Source of the DNA: Vigna angularis
Taxonomy: Eukaryota; Streptophyta; Magnoliopsida; Fabales; Fabaceae
Direction: 5' to 3'
DNA length: 64,000 nt
Assembly (NCBI RefSeq): GCF_016808095.1
Contig: NC_068971.1
Coordinates: 5,468,501-5,532,500, forward strand
Both the position numbers and the translations under genes were made by a program. Within the stretch, counting starts at the first letter, position 1. Each line of letters opens with the position of its first letter. Shown here piece by piece: positions 12,660 to 24,628 of this stretch. Below the pieces are notes generated by a model, which had not been told where the DNA came from, did not search any database, and was given only the letters and a program-made list of their open reading frames with translations.

Positions 12660-13762
12660 TGTTGGTATGATGTAAACTATTAGGATCATGCGAGGAATCA
12701 ACTGAGGATCATGTTTCAAGTTAGGGAAACTTTTATTTATTTTTTGATTTGTCTAGCTTTAACTGATTAAGGAATGAGTAGTAATAATGTTTGGGCTAGT
12801 TTAGTTGAATTTTGCATTACTTTGTATTTTAAATTTGTTTGGAGCTATTGACGATTTTACGAGTTGTAAAAAAATTGATTTATGTTAGTGAAAGTGATAA
12901 TTATTGTATGAATATGGATAGTATGATTGGTAAGGATTGAAAACCGATACTGAGAATGGTAGAATGTAATTATGTAATATGTTTGTAATGGAAGTCAATG
13001 ATGCGTTTGTGAATTGTGATTGTTAATCTATCTAGGATGTATCATTTTGGTCAAATTGGTCTATCTAATACTAGTATATATGTTATTTTTTTAACAAAGA
13101 AACATGTAAGAGTGCTTAGACCATTTGGCTAATCTAATATACGTAGTAGATATATGGATTTAGCAAACTCGCTGGACGGACAAGTAATTTGTTAAACGAA
13201 AATTAAATTGTGAAAATCTAGTGAGCTCAAATTTTCACTTGTTAAGTGGGCTATGAACTAGCTCCTAGTGTTCTTAATCACTAGGCGAGTGAACTCTTTG
13301 GACGAAAATTATTTTGAAAATTCGAAAGAGTTAGGTGACTTGGTCATTAGACGATCCTAATATTTGTTGGACAAATTTTAAGCAAATTAATCTCATAACT
13401 CATTAGAAATCCCTTTCTTCGTTGGATGAAAATTTTCTAGAGATAAGCAAATTGGGAGATTTGCTAGGCGAACAGGTCCGTTGGACAGATATACTCCCAA
13501 TGGTATCTTGTTAGACAGGTACATGAGCTCATTAGATGAGTGTATTAAGTGAAGCTTAACTTAGAGGCGCAAAGTGAGAGTCCTTAGAAAGTTTGTACCA
13601 ATAAGAATGGAAGATAATTGAAGAGTGAGATTTCAGTGCTAATAATGATGTTAGGTTGAATGGAGTATGAGTTTTAATGTAAAAAATCTATTAAGAAATG
13701 TGATTCAATGGTATTATGATGGTGTGGTAAAATGAATACGATCATTTTTAAGGAGAAGTGTC

Positions 13763-13765
<3 letters not shown>
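12660..13765 (+). repeat. Possible degraded LTR with a GTTGGACGAAA-type motif array
   Basis: Between about 13165 and 13540 a loose motif close to CGTTGGACGAAAATT recurs about eight times (for example near 13170, 13296, 13366, 13419 and 13480). The layout of an AT-rich stretch followed by an irregular short-motif array resembles the gypsy LTRs elsewhere in the window. No ends or target duplication were found, so the assignment is weak. Confidence 0.35.

Positions 13766-13850
<85 letters not shown>
13766..13850. repeat. (TA)n microsatellite
   Basis: An uninterrupted TA run of about 42 units between GTGTCATAT and GTGTAATATT. Confidence 0.95.
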
Positions 13851-13853
<3 letters not shown>

Positions 13854-16334
13854 TAATATTGGTATAAGGATTCTGGCGTGAAATTATCATACCTTTATTA
13901 AACTCACGGATTTATATAAAAATGAGGCTTAGGTGGTAAGAGTTAGAATGAAAGAGGGTCATAACCTAAAAGATTGATAGAACTAATCTTATGGTACATT
14001 AGACTAACTAGAGCTAAGATCATTATTTTTCTATAATCTACTATGAGATTATAGAAAAGATGTATTATATATCTTTAAAAAATAATTAAAAGAACTTGCA
14101 AAATAAAAGTATATATTTATATGAAATAAAAAATATTTAAATAAAAAAATAAAGTCATGTAATTTATCAACGACTTCATTCAAATAAAAAAAATATAAGT
14201 CGTATACCAAATCACAACTTCTATTAAGTATGATTTCATCTTGAAATTTTAAAAGTCATACCTATATTATATATATATAACTTTACTCATTTCAGTAAAT
14301 TAAAAAAATTACACTCATTTCAAACTCAGTTTCAAGTATAAAGTTAAGTTTAGAATGAATTTCAACTTAAAAGTATACACAAATTAATGTTTCCATAGCC
14401 CTTTTCTCTCAATAAGTGAAAAAACATTTTTCCTTGTGTTTCCTATCTCCGTCATTCTCTTACTTTTTCTTTTTGTATTTGTGTCAATCAAATGTCAAAT
14501 ATGGAAGAATTTAACTTCCCAAATTACCCTACAATTATTATCATTAATATATTAGTTTTTATTTTTTTTAATGCATAACTGATTTTGATTTTAAAATAAA
14601 GACATTTAGAGAGATTAAATTAAATTTTTAATTTTTAAAGACTAATTTAGAATAAATAATGATACATATTTAAAATATTGGTAAGAAATGTGAAAATTAA
14701 TTTAAACTTGAATTTATAAATTAATTATTTTATATTAAAAATATAAACTATTTTAAATATTAATAATTTTTAGTTTATAAAATAGTGTTTAATTTAACTA
14801 ATTTAGTAATTAATTATTTTTACCCCAAAATTTTGTTACTATTTAGTAATTTTTTTGAGGTGTAACAAAAATTATAATTTATCGAATTTAACGAAAATAA
14901 TAAGTTTTGATGTGCAAATAATTATAGGATGTGAGAATAAGAGGTTTGATCTAAGTAGTTATTATAAAAATGTAATTTTCCAAATCGTATAACTTTTTAT
15001 AAAACAAACTCACTAATTCTTTATGTTTTTAAGAATACGTTTGTTTTTCAAATCTTATAAATTTATGGAGCTAGTTCAAATCTTTTCTTTTTTTAATAAT
15101 GTAAATTCATTAAAATATAAACTATGAAACCTTAATCATAAAAATATTTTAAGAAAAATTTCTATACTGTTTTTAAAAAGCAAAAGATTTTTCACATCAA
15201 AATAATTTATTAATTCGCTTCTTATTTTGTTTTTCAAAAGTTAGTCCTTTTAATCCAACCATCAAAATGAAAACATTGACTTGTAATGACTTACATATGA
15301 CACACTTTAATTTGTGTTATTTAAATTCTATCTAACTTTTGTCATAAAAATAAATGAAAAAAATATTACAATTGTGTGAAAGTGAATTCTAAAGAATTTT
15401 TAATCACCTTTAAATAAACATATAGTTTTAGAAATATATCACTTAACTTAAATATATCAACTAGTTTTAAAAAATTAAACAAACTAAATATATCTATTTT
15501 AAAATAGGGGTACCAAAAACTTTTAAACTAAAAAAAAAACTAAAATTAAATAGTATGACTTTAAATAATGTATGAATCAATTCTTATGAACAAAAAAAAA
15601 TGTGATTTTAAACATTAGAAGTGGTAATAAGCATATTTTTAAATAAAGATTTTACACTATAATATGGTTTAAAAGGTTTATAGTGTATGTGGTCGAAGAA
15701 TTTTAGGTCTTATCAATTATGAACCAGAGATGATTGGTTAGCCAAACATTACATGATATCTCGTACCAAATACTTAATACTAAACATTTTATGTTTAGTA
15801 GAAGTCACATGCTAATTATCAAATATTTTATAAATGTTAAGCTACCTATCAAAAACTAAGGACGACACCCCAAAGAAATAAGCAAAATACGTTATATAAG
15901 GAATGTCGATGGTCAAACACCGAGTATTGTGTTTCTCCAGTCAAAAACTAGTGTCATCCATTGGTGGATGCGCTTCTCACTGGAGTTAGGTGTCGCCTAC
16001 CAAAACATATCTTTGTCGGCCAAAAACATCAACATACAACGTAATTTAGTCAAAATTGACTACACATCGATATAGATAAAATGGTCATTAAGCCAATGGG
16101 TCCATAATCGAGGTTCATCTAGGTAAGGATTCATGATTAGTGAAATATTTTTATAAATATTATTTTAATCAACATACTTTAATCAAAATCTTTGAATCAA
16201 AATACTTATTTAAGTATCGAAAAATATTGTGCAAACACCTCACAGTAAAAAAAACAAGAAATAATAAAAGTTTGAAGGACGAATATTATATAAAGAAATT
16301 GTGAAGTGGGAGAAAACTCTTTACATTAGTGTAA
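13851..16334. other. AT-rich intergenic region
   Basis: No supported gene. It is mostly low-complexity A/T sequence. A less AT-rich stretch at about 15840-16080 could be an old transposon fragment, but no domain was recognised. Confidence 0.45.
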
Positions 16335-16526
16335 TGTTGAGTACAAACAAAGTCTCACATCGACAGATAAAATAAGAGATATACATGAGTTTATATACAC
16401 ATAAGATACTCCAATGGTAATAGGCCTTTTGGAGTAATATTAAAAGCAAATTCGTAAGAGCTTGACCCAAAATAAACAATATCTCTTCAACATGGAAATA
16501 TATGTGTATATTGAACATTTCCAATA
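16335..16526 (+). mobile_element. TRIM-like LTR with adjacent tRNA-Met primer site
   Basis: The block begins TGTTGAG, contains AAGTCTCACATCGACAGAT and ends TTCCAATA, an imperfect inverse of the start. It is followed at 16528 by TGGTATCAGAGCC, the usual plant initiator-tRNA-Met primer site. The layout matches terminal-repeat retrotransposons in miniature. No second LTR was found nearby, so it may be a partial copy. It lies about 230 bp upstream of the promoter of subtilase copy 2. Confidence 0.6.
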
Positions 16527-16759
16527 ATGGTATCAGAGCCTATCATCTCAGTCGAGTAAAAACTGTGTTTATAATAATAATAAATATAATTTTATTATTG
16601 AGAGACGCACTAATTCCAGTTGAAAGATGGTAAAACAAAAGAAAAAGTTTAGTTGTTTGCTTTGTCGTGTCTTGAAAAGCAAAAGGTGTGTGGCACATAT
16701 GCCAAGGAACAAATAAGAAGGTTTATGGTTAAAAATAAATAAAGCAAAAAATGAAGCCC

Positions 16760-16766
16760 TATATAT
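16760..16766 (+). promoter_or_regulatory. Putative TATA box of subtilase copy 2
   Basis: TATATAT followed by GCAT, 56-62 bp before the start codon. It lies at the place equivalent to TATAAATA of copy 3. The upstream block with AAAAGCAAAAG is also shared between copies. Confidence 0.5.
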
Positions 16767-16821
16767 GCATTATATCGGAAGTGTGTTTAACACGCAATTC
16801 AGAAATACCTCTTGAAAAAAA

Positions 16822-19800
16822 ATGGGCAGATCCATTTTTCTTCTTCAGCTTATACTTTCCTCATTTCTCCTTTTCACTTTCTTGCTGGAAGCTGTTCCTG
16901 GCAACAGAAAGGCAAAATTATTTTGCTAACTATTCTTTTGTTTAAGAATAATTTGCAACATGAAATTATGGGATGCTACTGAATTTGCTTCTTCATCATC
17001 TCTCATGTTTTTTCACCAATCTCTGATTTTGTTTTCAGTTATATATTGTATATTTGGGAGCTCATTCCCATGGTGCCAACCCCACTTCCGTTGATCTCCA
17101 AATTGCTACCGATTCTCATTATCATTTATTGGCTTCAGTCCTGGGGAGGTATAAAAATCATATTTTAACCTGCAAACTTTTTCCTTAATTAATGTTATCT
17201 AATTAGATTACCCAACTTATATATATACGTGAACTTTTTTTACCAATATAATCAATAATATATATAACTACAAAAGAAAGTTGGAGATAACTATTTTAAA
17301 TAATTGATTTTGTATGATACTTTCTTTAACATGTCCGCACGTACTCATTTTACATTTGATGCATCTACACTATGTACTTTAGAAGTTAAATTTTTTTTTT
17401 CTTTCGGTACTTAGAGATTTCACGATAATTATAAATATAAGATTAAATTTCATAAGAAAGAGTTATATTTATAATTTACGATTAAATTTTAAAAAGAGAA
17501 AAAGATAACCAAATACCCTTTTAAAACACAAATACTCATTCAGCACATGCTCAAAAATAGTTTTCCGTGATACTGTAAGTAACAGTATGTTAGGCTTTTT
17601 GAAGTGTTTTTTTGAATGTTAGAATATTAATACTTAAATAAAAATAATTTTAATCTCGTCTTACTTAAAGCGGTTTAGAATAATGCTTTGAAAGGAGAAA
17701 TTAAAGTATTTCATGATAACAGTATGTTAAAATTTTCTTATATTTTGTGGGAGTTTGAAACGAGCTTACTATAATTCTTTAAATTTTGTAAAATCTGACA
17801 AAATATAAAAATTTAGAGTAGTGTTAAAATAAAAACAGATTAAAACTTGATGCAACATTACTAAATTCTGTCTGTACTCAATAAAAAATATTAAAACATT
17901 ATCTGTGAGTTTTTTTTATTTGTTGAATTAGTTAATTTTATCTAATCATTATGGATTTCGCTACTTTCAATATCTTTTCATCATCTTTTGTATCTCTTAG
18001 ATCTCTGTTTCTATCTCTTGAATTTCTCTTTCCAAACAACCACTATGGCTATATATGTCTCAGGTTTTAAAGGATGCATACACAAACTTAGAATCATAAG
18101 AGGTTATTAAGTGTAGAACACTGGTATTTTGACAATATAATTTTTTTTACAATACTATTTCTCACTACTATGATACTTTATTCAAGTAAAAGTTGTCAAA
18201 TAATAGTCCAATGTGTCAAATAAACTTTTTTCTTTTAAGTCTAGGAGATAAAGAAATTAACATATAATAGTAGTAGGATGAATACATGACGTGTAATTGA
18301 TGGTTTAACAGTGAAGAGAAAGCGAAAGAAGCAGTAATTTACTCATACAACAGACACATAAATGGGTTTGCAGCGATGCTGGAAGAGGAAGAAGCAGCAG
18401 ATATTGCCAGTGAGCATGCTAGCTTCCATTCATTACCTATTCTTTTTAATTTTGTTTTCTTTCAAAAAGTTTGTGACAAAGTGTTTGGAATGAGGCAGAA
18501 AAGCCTAACGTGGTGTCAGTGTTCTTGAGCAAAAAACATAAACTGCACACTACCCGTTCATGGGAATTTCTTGGACTACACAGAAATGGTAAGAACTCCG
18601 CATGGCAAAAGGGAAACTTTGGTGAAAATACAATAATCGCAAACATCGACACAGGTAATTAAGCTTTATTATTTATTGTGTGCTTGGGAATCTGTGTTCA
18701 TTATTTAATTCAGAATTTGGCGTTGGATAGGTGTTTGGCCAGAGTCAGAGAGCTTCAGTGATGAAGGATATGGTCCCGTTCCCTCCAAATGGCGTGGGGG
18801 TAATGTCTGTCAATTTAACAGTTTTTTAAGCAACAAGACAAAACTATGCAACAGGTTTTATTTTTTTTCTCTCTCTCTCTTTTACCCTTTCTTTTTCTTC
18901 AATATATAATTTCCAAGTTCTGAAATAGCTAGTAAGGACTAACTTCAGAAATAAATGACAATAATTGTACAAGAAATAAGACATTAATTTCGTGGGACCT
19001 ATTACAATTTGTTTCTATCCTTGGAAGATAATTCATTTTTATTTTGTTCTTTTATGTTTGAGTCCTTTCGGACTTGGCTACCACTACCTAGACGTACTTT
19101 AATAATTTTTTTCATTGACAAAAAGAATATATTTAATTTAAAAACACTTGTAATGTTTCAATCTACATAATCATATATATATGAAGTAGAAAAGAGATTA
19201 GATCAACATTTCGTAGATTCTAACCCTTTGTAATGTTAGTGTTTAAAGTAATATACCTTAAAGAAACATCCTACTGCTACATATCTTCATAGATATATTC
19301 CAGAAAAGAAAAAAAGCCATAAGTTCAAAGAATGACCGAAATTGATTTAGCCTATTCTTCATTTGTTGGCCAGAATAATGTTGGCGTACTCCCCATATCA
19401 CAATAATCAATTTGTGGTTGAGCTCATTGTTAGACTACGTCACTGTCTCTTTGTTCTCCTCATGACTAAAAGATTCATGTCCATATTTGTCTCAAGCATT
19501 GTTATACTCCTTGCATTTCTTCACATTCCCTGCATAGCAAGAAATCCATCGAGGAAAAACTACCAATATCCAGTTATCTTCCTCCCCACATTAGAGATAA
19601 AGTGACAAATGCAGAATTCTAGAAACATCATACAAACATAGAGTAAAAGTTGTATTGTTTTTGTATACTCTATTATGAAATAAAGTGATCTAAAGCTGGA
19701 TTACACAACTTTAATAATCTACACTGTTTTCTTTTTATCTTGTCCCTGTTGATGTTCCAGTAACGTGGATTGCTTGGTTCACTAGTTGACCAAGAAAGAT

Positions 19801-22666
19801 AATCTGTTCGCATCATATAAAACATTTATTAGTGCGGTTTTGCTATGTTTAATCTGTTCGCATCATATAAAACATTTATTAGTGCGGTTTTGCTATGTTG
19901 ATAGGAAAACTTTTTTTTTAACAATTTTTTTTTTGACAATTTTTTAACAACCGTCTGTAATTTAAGATTCGTTCATTTCAAATGTACAAATTATTATTAA
20001 AAAAAGTTATTAAAATATAGGGTCAACGTTGATAATGGGACTAACAAGTGAATGGTTGTTTGTGCGTATGAACAGAAAGCTGATAGGGGCAAGATTCTTC
20101 AAAGAAGCTTACGAGGCATATAACGGTCCACTTGTTACCCAGCTGCAAACAGCGCGTGACCTCATGGGACATGGGACCCACACCTTATCAACAGCTGGGG
20201 GCAATTTCGTCCCAGGCGCCAGTGTATTTGCTGTGGGTAATGGCACCGCAAAGGGTGGGTCCCCGAGAGCACGAGTTGCAGCGTACAAAGTGTGTTGGGA
20301 TCGGGCGGACCCATCCGGTTGTTACGGCGCGGATATGTTGTCTGCTTTCGACCAAGCCATCGACGACGGTGTCGATCTCATAAATCTTTCAGTTGGTGGA
20401 TTTCACGACGTGAGCCCCGAAGGAATACTCACCGACGAGGTTTCCATTGGAGCCTTCCATGCGATTTCTAACAACATACTTTTAGTAGCCTCTGCAGGAA
20501 ACGATGGACCAGCTTCTGGTTCTGTGGTAAACGTTGCACCTTGGGTCTTCACCATTGCTGCTAGCACCATAGACAGAGACTTTAGCAGCACTTTAACCAT
20601 CAACAACAATAAACAAATCGAGGTATATGCTATTCGCAACCTAAAACTACCTTTAACACCTCAACTATCTCTTTAAAATATAAACAGTAACATAACATAC
20701 TTTTACATTTATTTCACATATCATATAAAGTTTTGTATTTTTACAAAAAAAAAAAAAATTATCAAATAAATATAAAAAATTTAATGTGTACGATCTTTTG
20801 CTTTAAGATGTCAATTTTGTTATGGAAATTAATTACAAGATCAAGCAAATAGATATAAATAAATTTGTATCATACGTGCAGGGAGCGAGTCTTTTTGTAG
20901 ATTTGCCACCGAATCAGGCCTTTTCGCTGATCCTCTCCACCGATGCTAAACTCCCTACTGCTACGTTTCGGGATGCGTGAGAACAAAACCTTAATATTAT
21001 AGAAATGAGTGTTTTTTTACATTGCATTAGTTATTGCTGTTGTTTACATGCATGCATATATTGGTGCAGTCAACTGTGTAGAGCAGGAACACTGGATCCC
21101 AGAAAAGTGAATGGGAAAATAGTGTCATGCAGTCGCGAAAAGATAAAATCTGTTGCGGAGGGTCAGGAGGCTCTATCTGCAGGTGCAAAGGGAATGGTTG
21201 TGAGAAATCAACCGCAACAGGGAACTACACTTGAAGCTGAGCCCCATGTTTTCACTGCTGTGGGCGCATCTAACCCTCATCCCCACCCCAAACCAAAATT
21301 ATTTACAAATCACACTGAATCTACAGAATTTCAAATAGCTGACACGTGAGTATATAATATATCCTCAGAAAAGTAGTTCATATCCCACAAAACCAGTTTT
21401 AATATACTCATGTTTCACAATGATTACATTGACGCATATCGTATCCTCGTTGGTTCGATATACTCATATTTCTTAATATATCCTTCCCTTTAAAAGTTCT
21501 ATACTGTTTCCAAATTATATGCTATAGAAAACAAAAACAAGTGATCAATTTTTCATACATGCCCACATCTACATTTCGCAGGGACCCTTTTAAATCAGGT
21601 GCTACCATAAAATTGTCTCCAGCAAGAACATTATTTGGAAGAAAGCCAGCTCCAGTTATGGCTTCATTCTCATCTAGGGGACCCAATAAGATGCTGCCAG
21701 CAATTCTCAAGGTGCGTGCACATCCACACCAATTAACTATATTACCATTTGATTAACTGGTATCATCAACTATATATATGTATATACACTGAATGCGATT
21801 CTTTATTTCAGCCAGATGTGACTGCGCCTGGTGTGGACATACTTGCTGCCTACTCAGAATATGCAAGTGCATCAACCTTGCTAACAGACAAACGTCGTGG
21901 ATTTAAATTCAACGTAATGCAAGGAACTTCCATGTCTTGCCCTCATGTTACTGGCATCGCTGGACTTATCAAAACACGTTATCCTAAATGGAGCCCTGCT
22001 GCTATAAAGTCAGCAATCATGACCACAGGTGTCCTCTAACTCTTACTATAACTTATAATTAGCTCTCCATGAAATGAACTTTTATTCATTAAATAGTGCT
22101 CTCACTAAATCATGCATATTGCAGCAACCACACTTGACAACACTAAAAGAAAAATACATGACGGGTTTGTGAAAACAGTGGCAGATCCCTTTGCTTATGG
22201 TTCAGGACATGTTCAACCTGACCTTGCCATAGATCCCGGCCTCGTTTACGATCTAGGCCTCACTGATTACTTGAACTTCTTATGCGCTTCTGGATACAAC
22301 CAACAACTCATTTCTGCTCTCAATTACCATAAAACTTTCATTTGTTCAGGCACTCACACTGTAACAGATTTGAACTACCCTTCAATCACATTGCCAAATC
22401 TAGGCTTAAAAGCTGTAACCATTCCTCGCACAGTAACAAATGTTGGGCCACCAAGCACATACACAGCCAGCGTCCAATTGCTTGGATATAACATTACCGT
22501 TGTGCCAAGTTCCTTGACTTTCAGCAAAACTGGTGAAAAGAAGACATTCAAGGTTACTGTGCAGGCAAGCAGTAAAACAAAGCGGAGAACCTATGAATTT
22601 GGGGAATTGCGATGGACAGATGGAAAACATATAGTAAGGAGTCCTATTACAGTAAAACGCAGATAA
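16822..22666 (+). CDS. Subtilisin-like serine protease, SBT5.3/AIR3-like (copy 2)
   Basis: A secreted plant subtilase predicted to cleave proteins in the cell wall or apoplast. I join 11 exons: 16822-16911, 17039-17148, 18312-18409, 18499-18654, 18731-18854, 20076-20622, 20882-20976, 21070-21345, 21582-21711, 21812-22028 and 22125-22666, giving 794 aa with no internal stop. Order of parts: signal peptide (about 1-27), I9 propeptide (about 31-115, from [11 protein letters not shown]), S8 catalytic domain with Asp150 (NIDTG), His225 (GHGTHT), oxyanion Asn335 (SAGND) and Ser582 (GTSMSCPH), an inserted PA domain (about 376-500) and a C-terminal Fn3-like domain. Intron 1 appears to use a GC donor (AAG/GCAAAA). 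Every exon but exon 8 has the same length as in copy 3; exon 8 is 27 bp longer and adds a His/Pro-rich segment. The substrate is unknown. Confidence 0.93.
19462..19605 (+). CDS. Hypothetical 47-aa secreted-peptide-like ORF inside intron 5 of copy 2
   Basis: The frame reads as a signal-peptide-like stretch (basic start, then [18 protein letters not shown]) followed by a short basic tail ([10 protein letters not shown] onward). It lies in the long intron 5 (1221 bp, against 382 bp in copy 3). No family was recognised and there are no cysteines after the predicted signal. It may well be chance. Confidence 0.15.
   Translation: MTKRFMSIFVSSIVILLAFLHIPCIARNPSRKNYQYPVIFLPTLEIK
19801..19900. repeat. 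50-bp direct tandem duplication in intron 5 of copy 2
   Basis: The block AATCTGTTCGCATCATATAA onward is repeated exactly head to tail (19801-19850, 19851-19900). Copy 1 has a single diverged version near 524-570, so the duplication is specific to copy 2. Confidence 0.9.
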
Positions 22667-22759
22667 AAACATCTTCAATGGAGTTGGTTGTGTTGGGATC
22701 CTTACTTATCTACTGTATGTTTAAATGTTTCACTCTGGCTAGGATCTCATGTAAATAAT

Positions 22760-22765
22760 AATAAA
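22760..22765 (+). terminator. Putative poly(A) signal of subtilase copy 2
   Basis: AATAAA, 94 bp after the stop codon. Copy 1 has the same signal at 6474-6479, about 96 bp after its stop. Confidence 0.5.
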
Positions 22766-23032
22766 TGTCTGTGTGTTTCTTTTAAGCGGTTTTCGGTTTT
22801 TATGGTATGTTATCAATTGCACAGTATCGTGATATTCTAATTAATAACCTAGGAAGGTTAAATATTAATTTCTCAGTGAAAATGTTATCAATTATGTGCA
22901 TATGCGGTGCTAAAAGGAAACCAAAAATTCCAAAATTTGTAAGATTAAAGTAGAAATTGATTACATTATGTGAATAAGCTACCTAGTTCTAATCATCCCT
23001 GCAACAAAACATGACAGACTTTTTAAAGCCTA

Positions 23033-23412
23033 TATTAAAGAATAATGCAAATTCTAGAAGAATATAGAAATTCCTGAGATAGAAGAAAATAAATGTAACA
23101 CAAGTTCTAAAATATTGTAGAAAAGTCTAAGATAGGAAGAAGAATCAAGAATATTCTACATAGTTAAAAATTTAAAACATTTCACATAAGTTGTGGCTAG
23201 TATGTTTTAGAATAATTTATGGGTCTATAAATACCCATGAACTCTACCATTTGCAAGATGTAGACAACATCTACCATTTGATGTAAGAAGCCAACATCTA
23301 CAACAACAAAGACAACTACAACACTTCTTCCAACTACTACTTCTACATTCTACTATCTCTACCTTTTCTCTACTACATCAACTACTTCTTTCACAACCTC
23401 AATATACTAACA
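23033..23412 (+). repeat. 5' LTR of copia element 2
   Basis: 380 bp. It has a TATAAATA box at 23226-23233. CTACCATTTG followed by a repeated version 28 bp later shows an internal duplication that element 1 lacks. Confidence 0.9.
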
Positions 23413-23519
23413 GTGGTACCAGAGCTACGTTCGGTCATCTACTGGGCGTAGATAAAATTTTCAACTACCTCAAACAAAACTATAACTCATTCTACTACTT
23501 TCAAATATATTCTCAACAC

Positions 23520-24619
23520 ATGGCTACTACTAATCAAACATCATCAATTCCAGTACCTATTTTCAAAGGAGAAAATTATGATTTTTGGAGTGTCAAAATG
23601 AAGACATTCTTCCGCTCTCAAGATTTATGGGATATCATAGAAGAGGGATTCACTATTCCAGAAGACACCTCTACTCTTACTGCAGCTCAAAAGAAGGAGT
23701 TGAAAGAAAACAAGCAGAAGGATTCAATGGCTTTATTTGTTCTTCAACAAGCAGTTAATGACACAATTTTTCCAAGGATAATTGGTGCCACAAGTGCAAA
23801 AACAAGCTTGGAACACAATACAAGAGGAGTTTCAAGGAAGTGACGAGGTACGCAATGTTAAACTTCATTCTCTAAGGAGAGTTTGAATTATTAAGAATGA
23901 AAGAATCTGAGACCATTAAAGACTATTATTCTAGAATAAAAGAAATAGTTAGTCAGATGAGAGCCTATGGGAAAAATATTCTTGACAAAAAGATCGTTGA
24001 GAAAATTTTAATTTCTATTCCCAAAAAATATGATGCAATCGCAACCGCAATTGAACAAACAAAAGATTTGGATACATTGTCAGTCACACAACTAATGGGC
24101 TCTCTTGAAGCTTATGAACAATGATTGAAAAGGCATGAAGAAGACTCGGTTGAAAATGTCTTTCAATCAAAACTAAAATTACGGTCTCAGAATAAAGAAT
24201 GTGAAGGAAATAAAAGTAGAGAAGAAATTTCTAGAAATAAAGAAAATCCTAGAAGCTTCTCTATGACTCGTCAAGAAAAATATCCTCCATGTGGCATATG
24301 TAAAAAGACAAGTCACTTGGAAAAAGATTGTTGGCATCATGGAAAACCTCAATGCCACTATTACAAGAAATTTGGTCACGTAGAAAAGTATTGTCGTAAT
24401 AAAAATAAGCATCAAGCAAACTTTGCGGAGAAAGATAATCAGGAGAAACTCTTATTCTACGCCAATCAAGAATCTTCTGGTAGAGAAGGAAGTTGGTACT
24501 TGGATAGTGGATGCAGCAATCACATGGTGAAAGATCAAAGCATCTTCAAAGACATTGATAAATCTGTCAATGTCAAAGTTCGGCTAGGAAATGGCACCAC
24601 AATGGAGTCTCGAGGCTAA
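23520..24619 (+). pseudogene. copia element 2 gag-protease
   Basis: Starts MATTNQTSSIP. An extra A near 23802 shifts the frame, TGA at 24122-24124 and TAA at 24617-24619 interrupt it. The zinc knuckle reads CHYYKKFGHVEKYC, so its second Cys has become Tyr; element 1 keeps that Cys. The protease signature WYLDSGCSNHM is present at about 24496-24525. Confidence 0.85.
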
Positions 24620-24628
24620 GGAACTGTC

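Noticed and set aside
22406..22678. Antisense open frame over exon 11 of copy 2 (also 52340-52540 in copy 3)
   Set aside because: It is a shadow of the conserved sense exon; the two antisense frames do not form a known protein.
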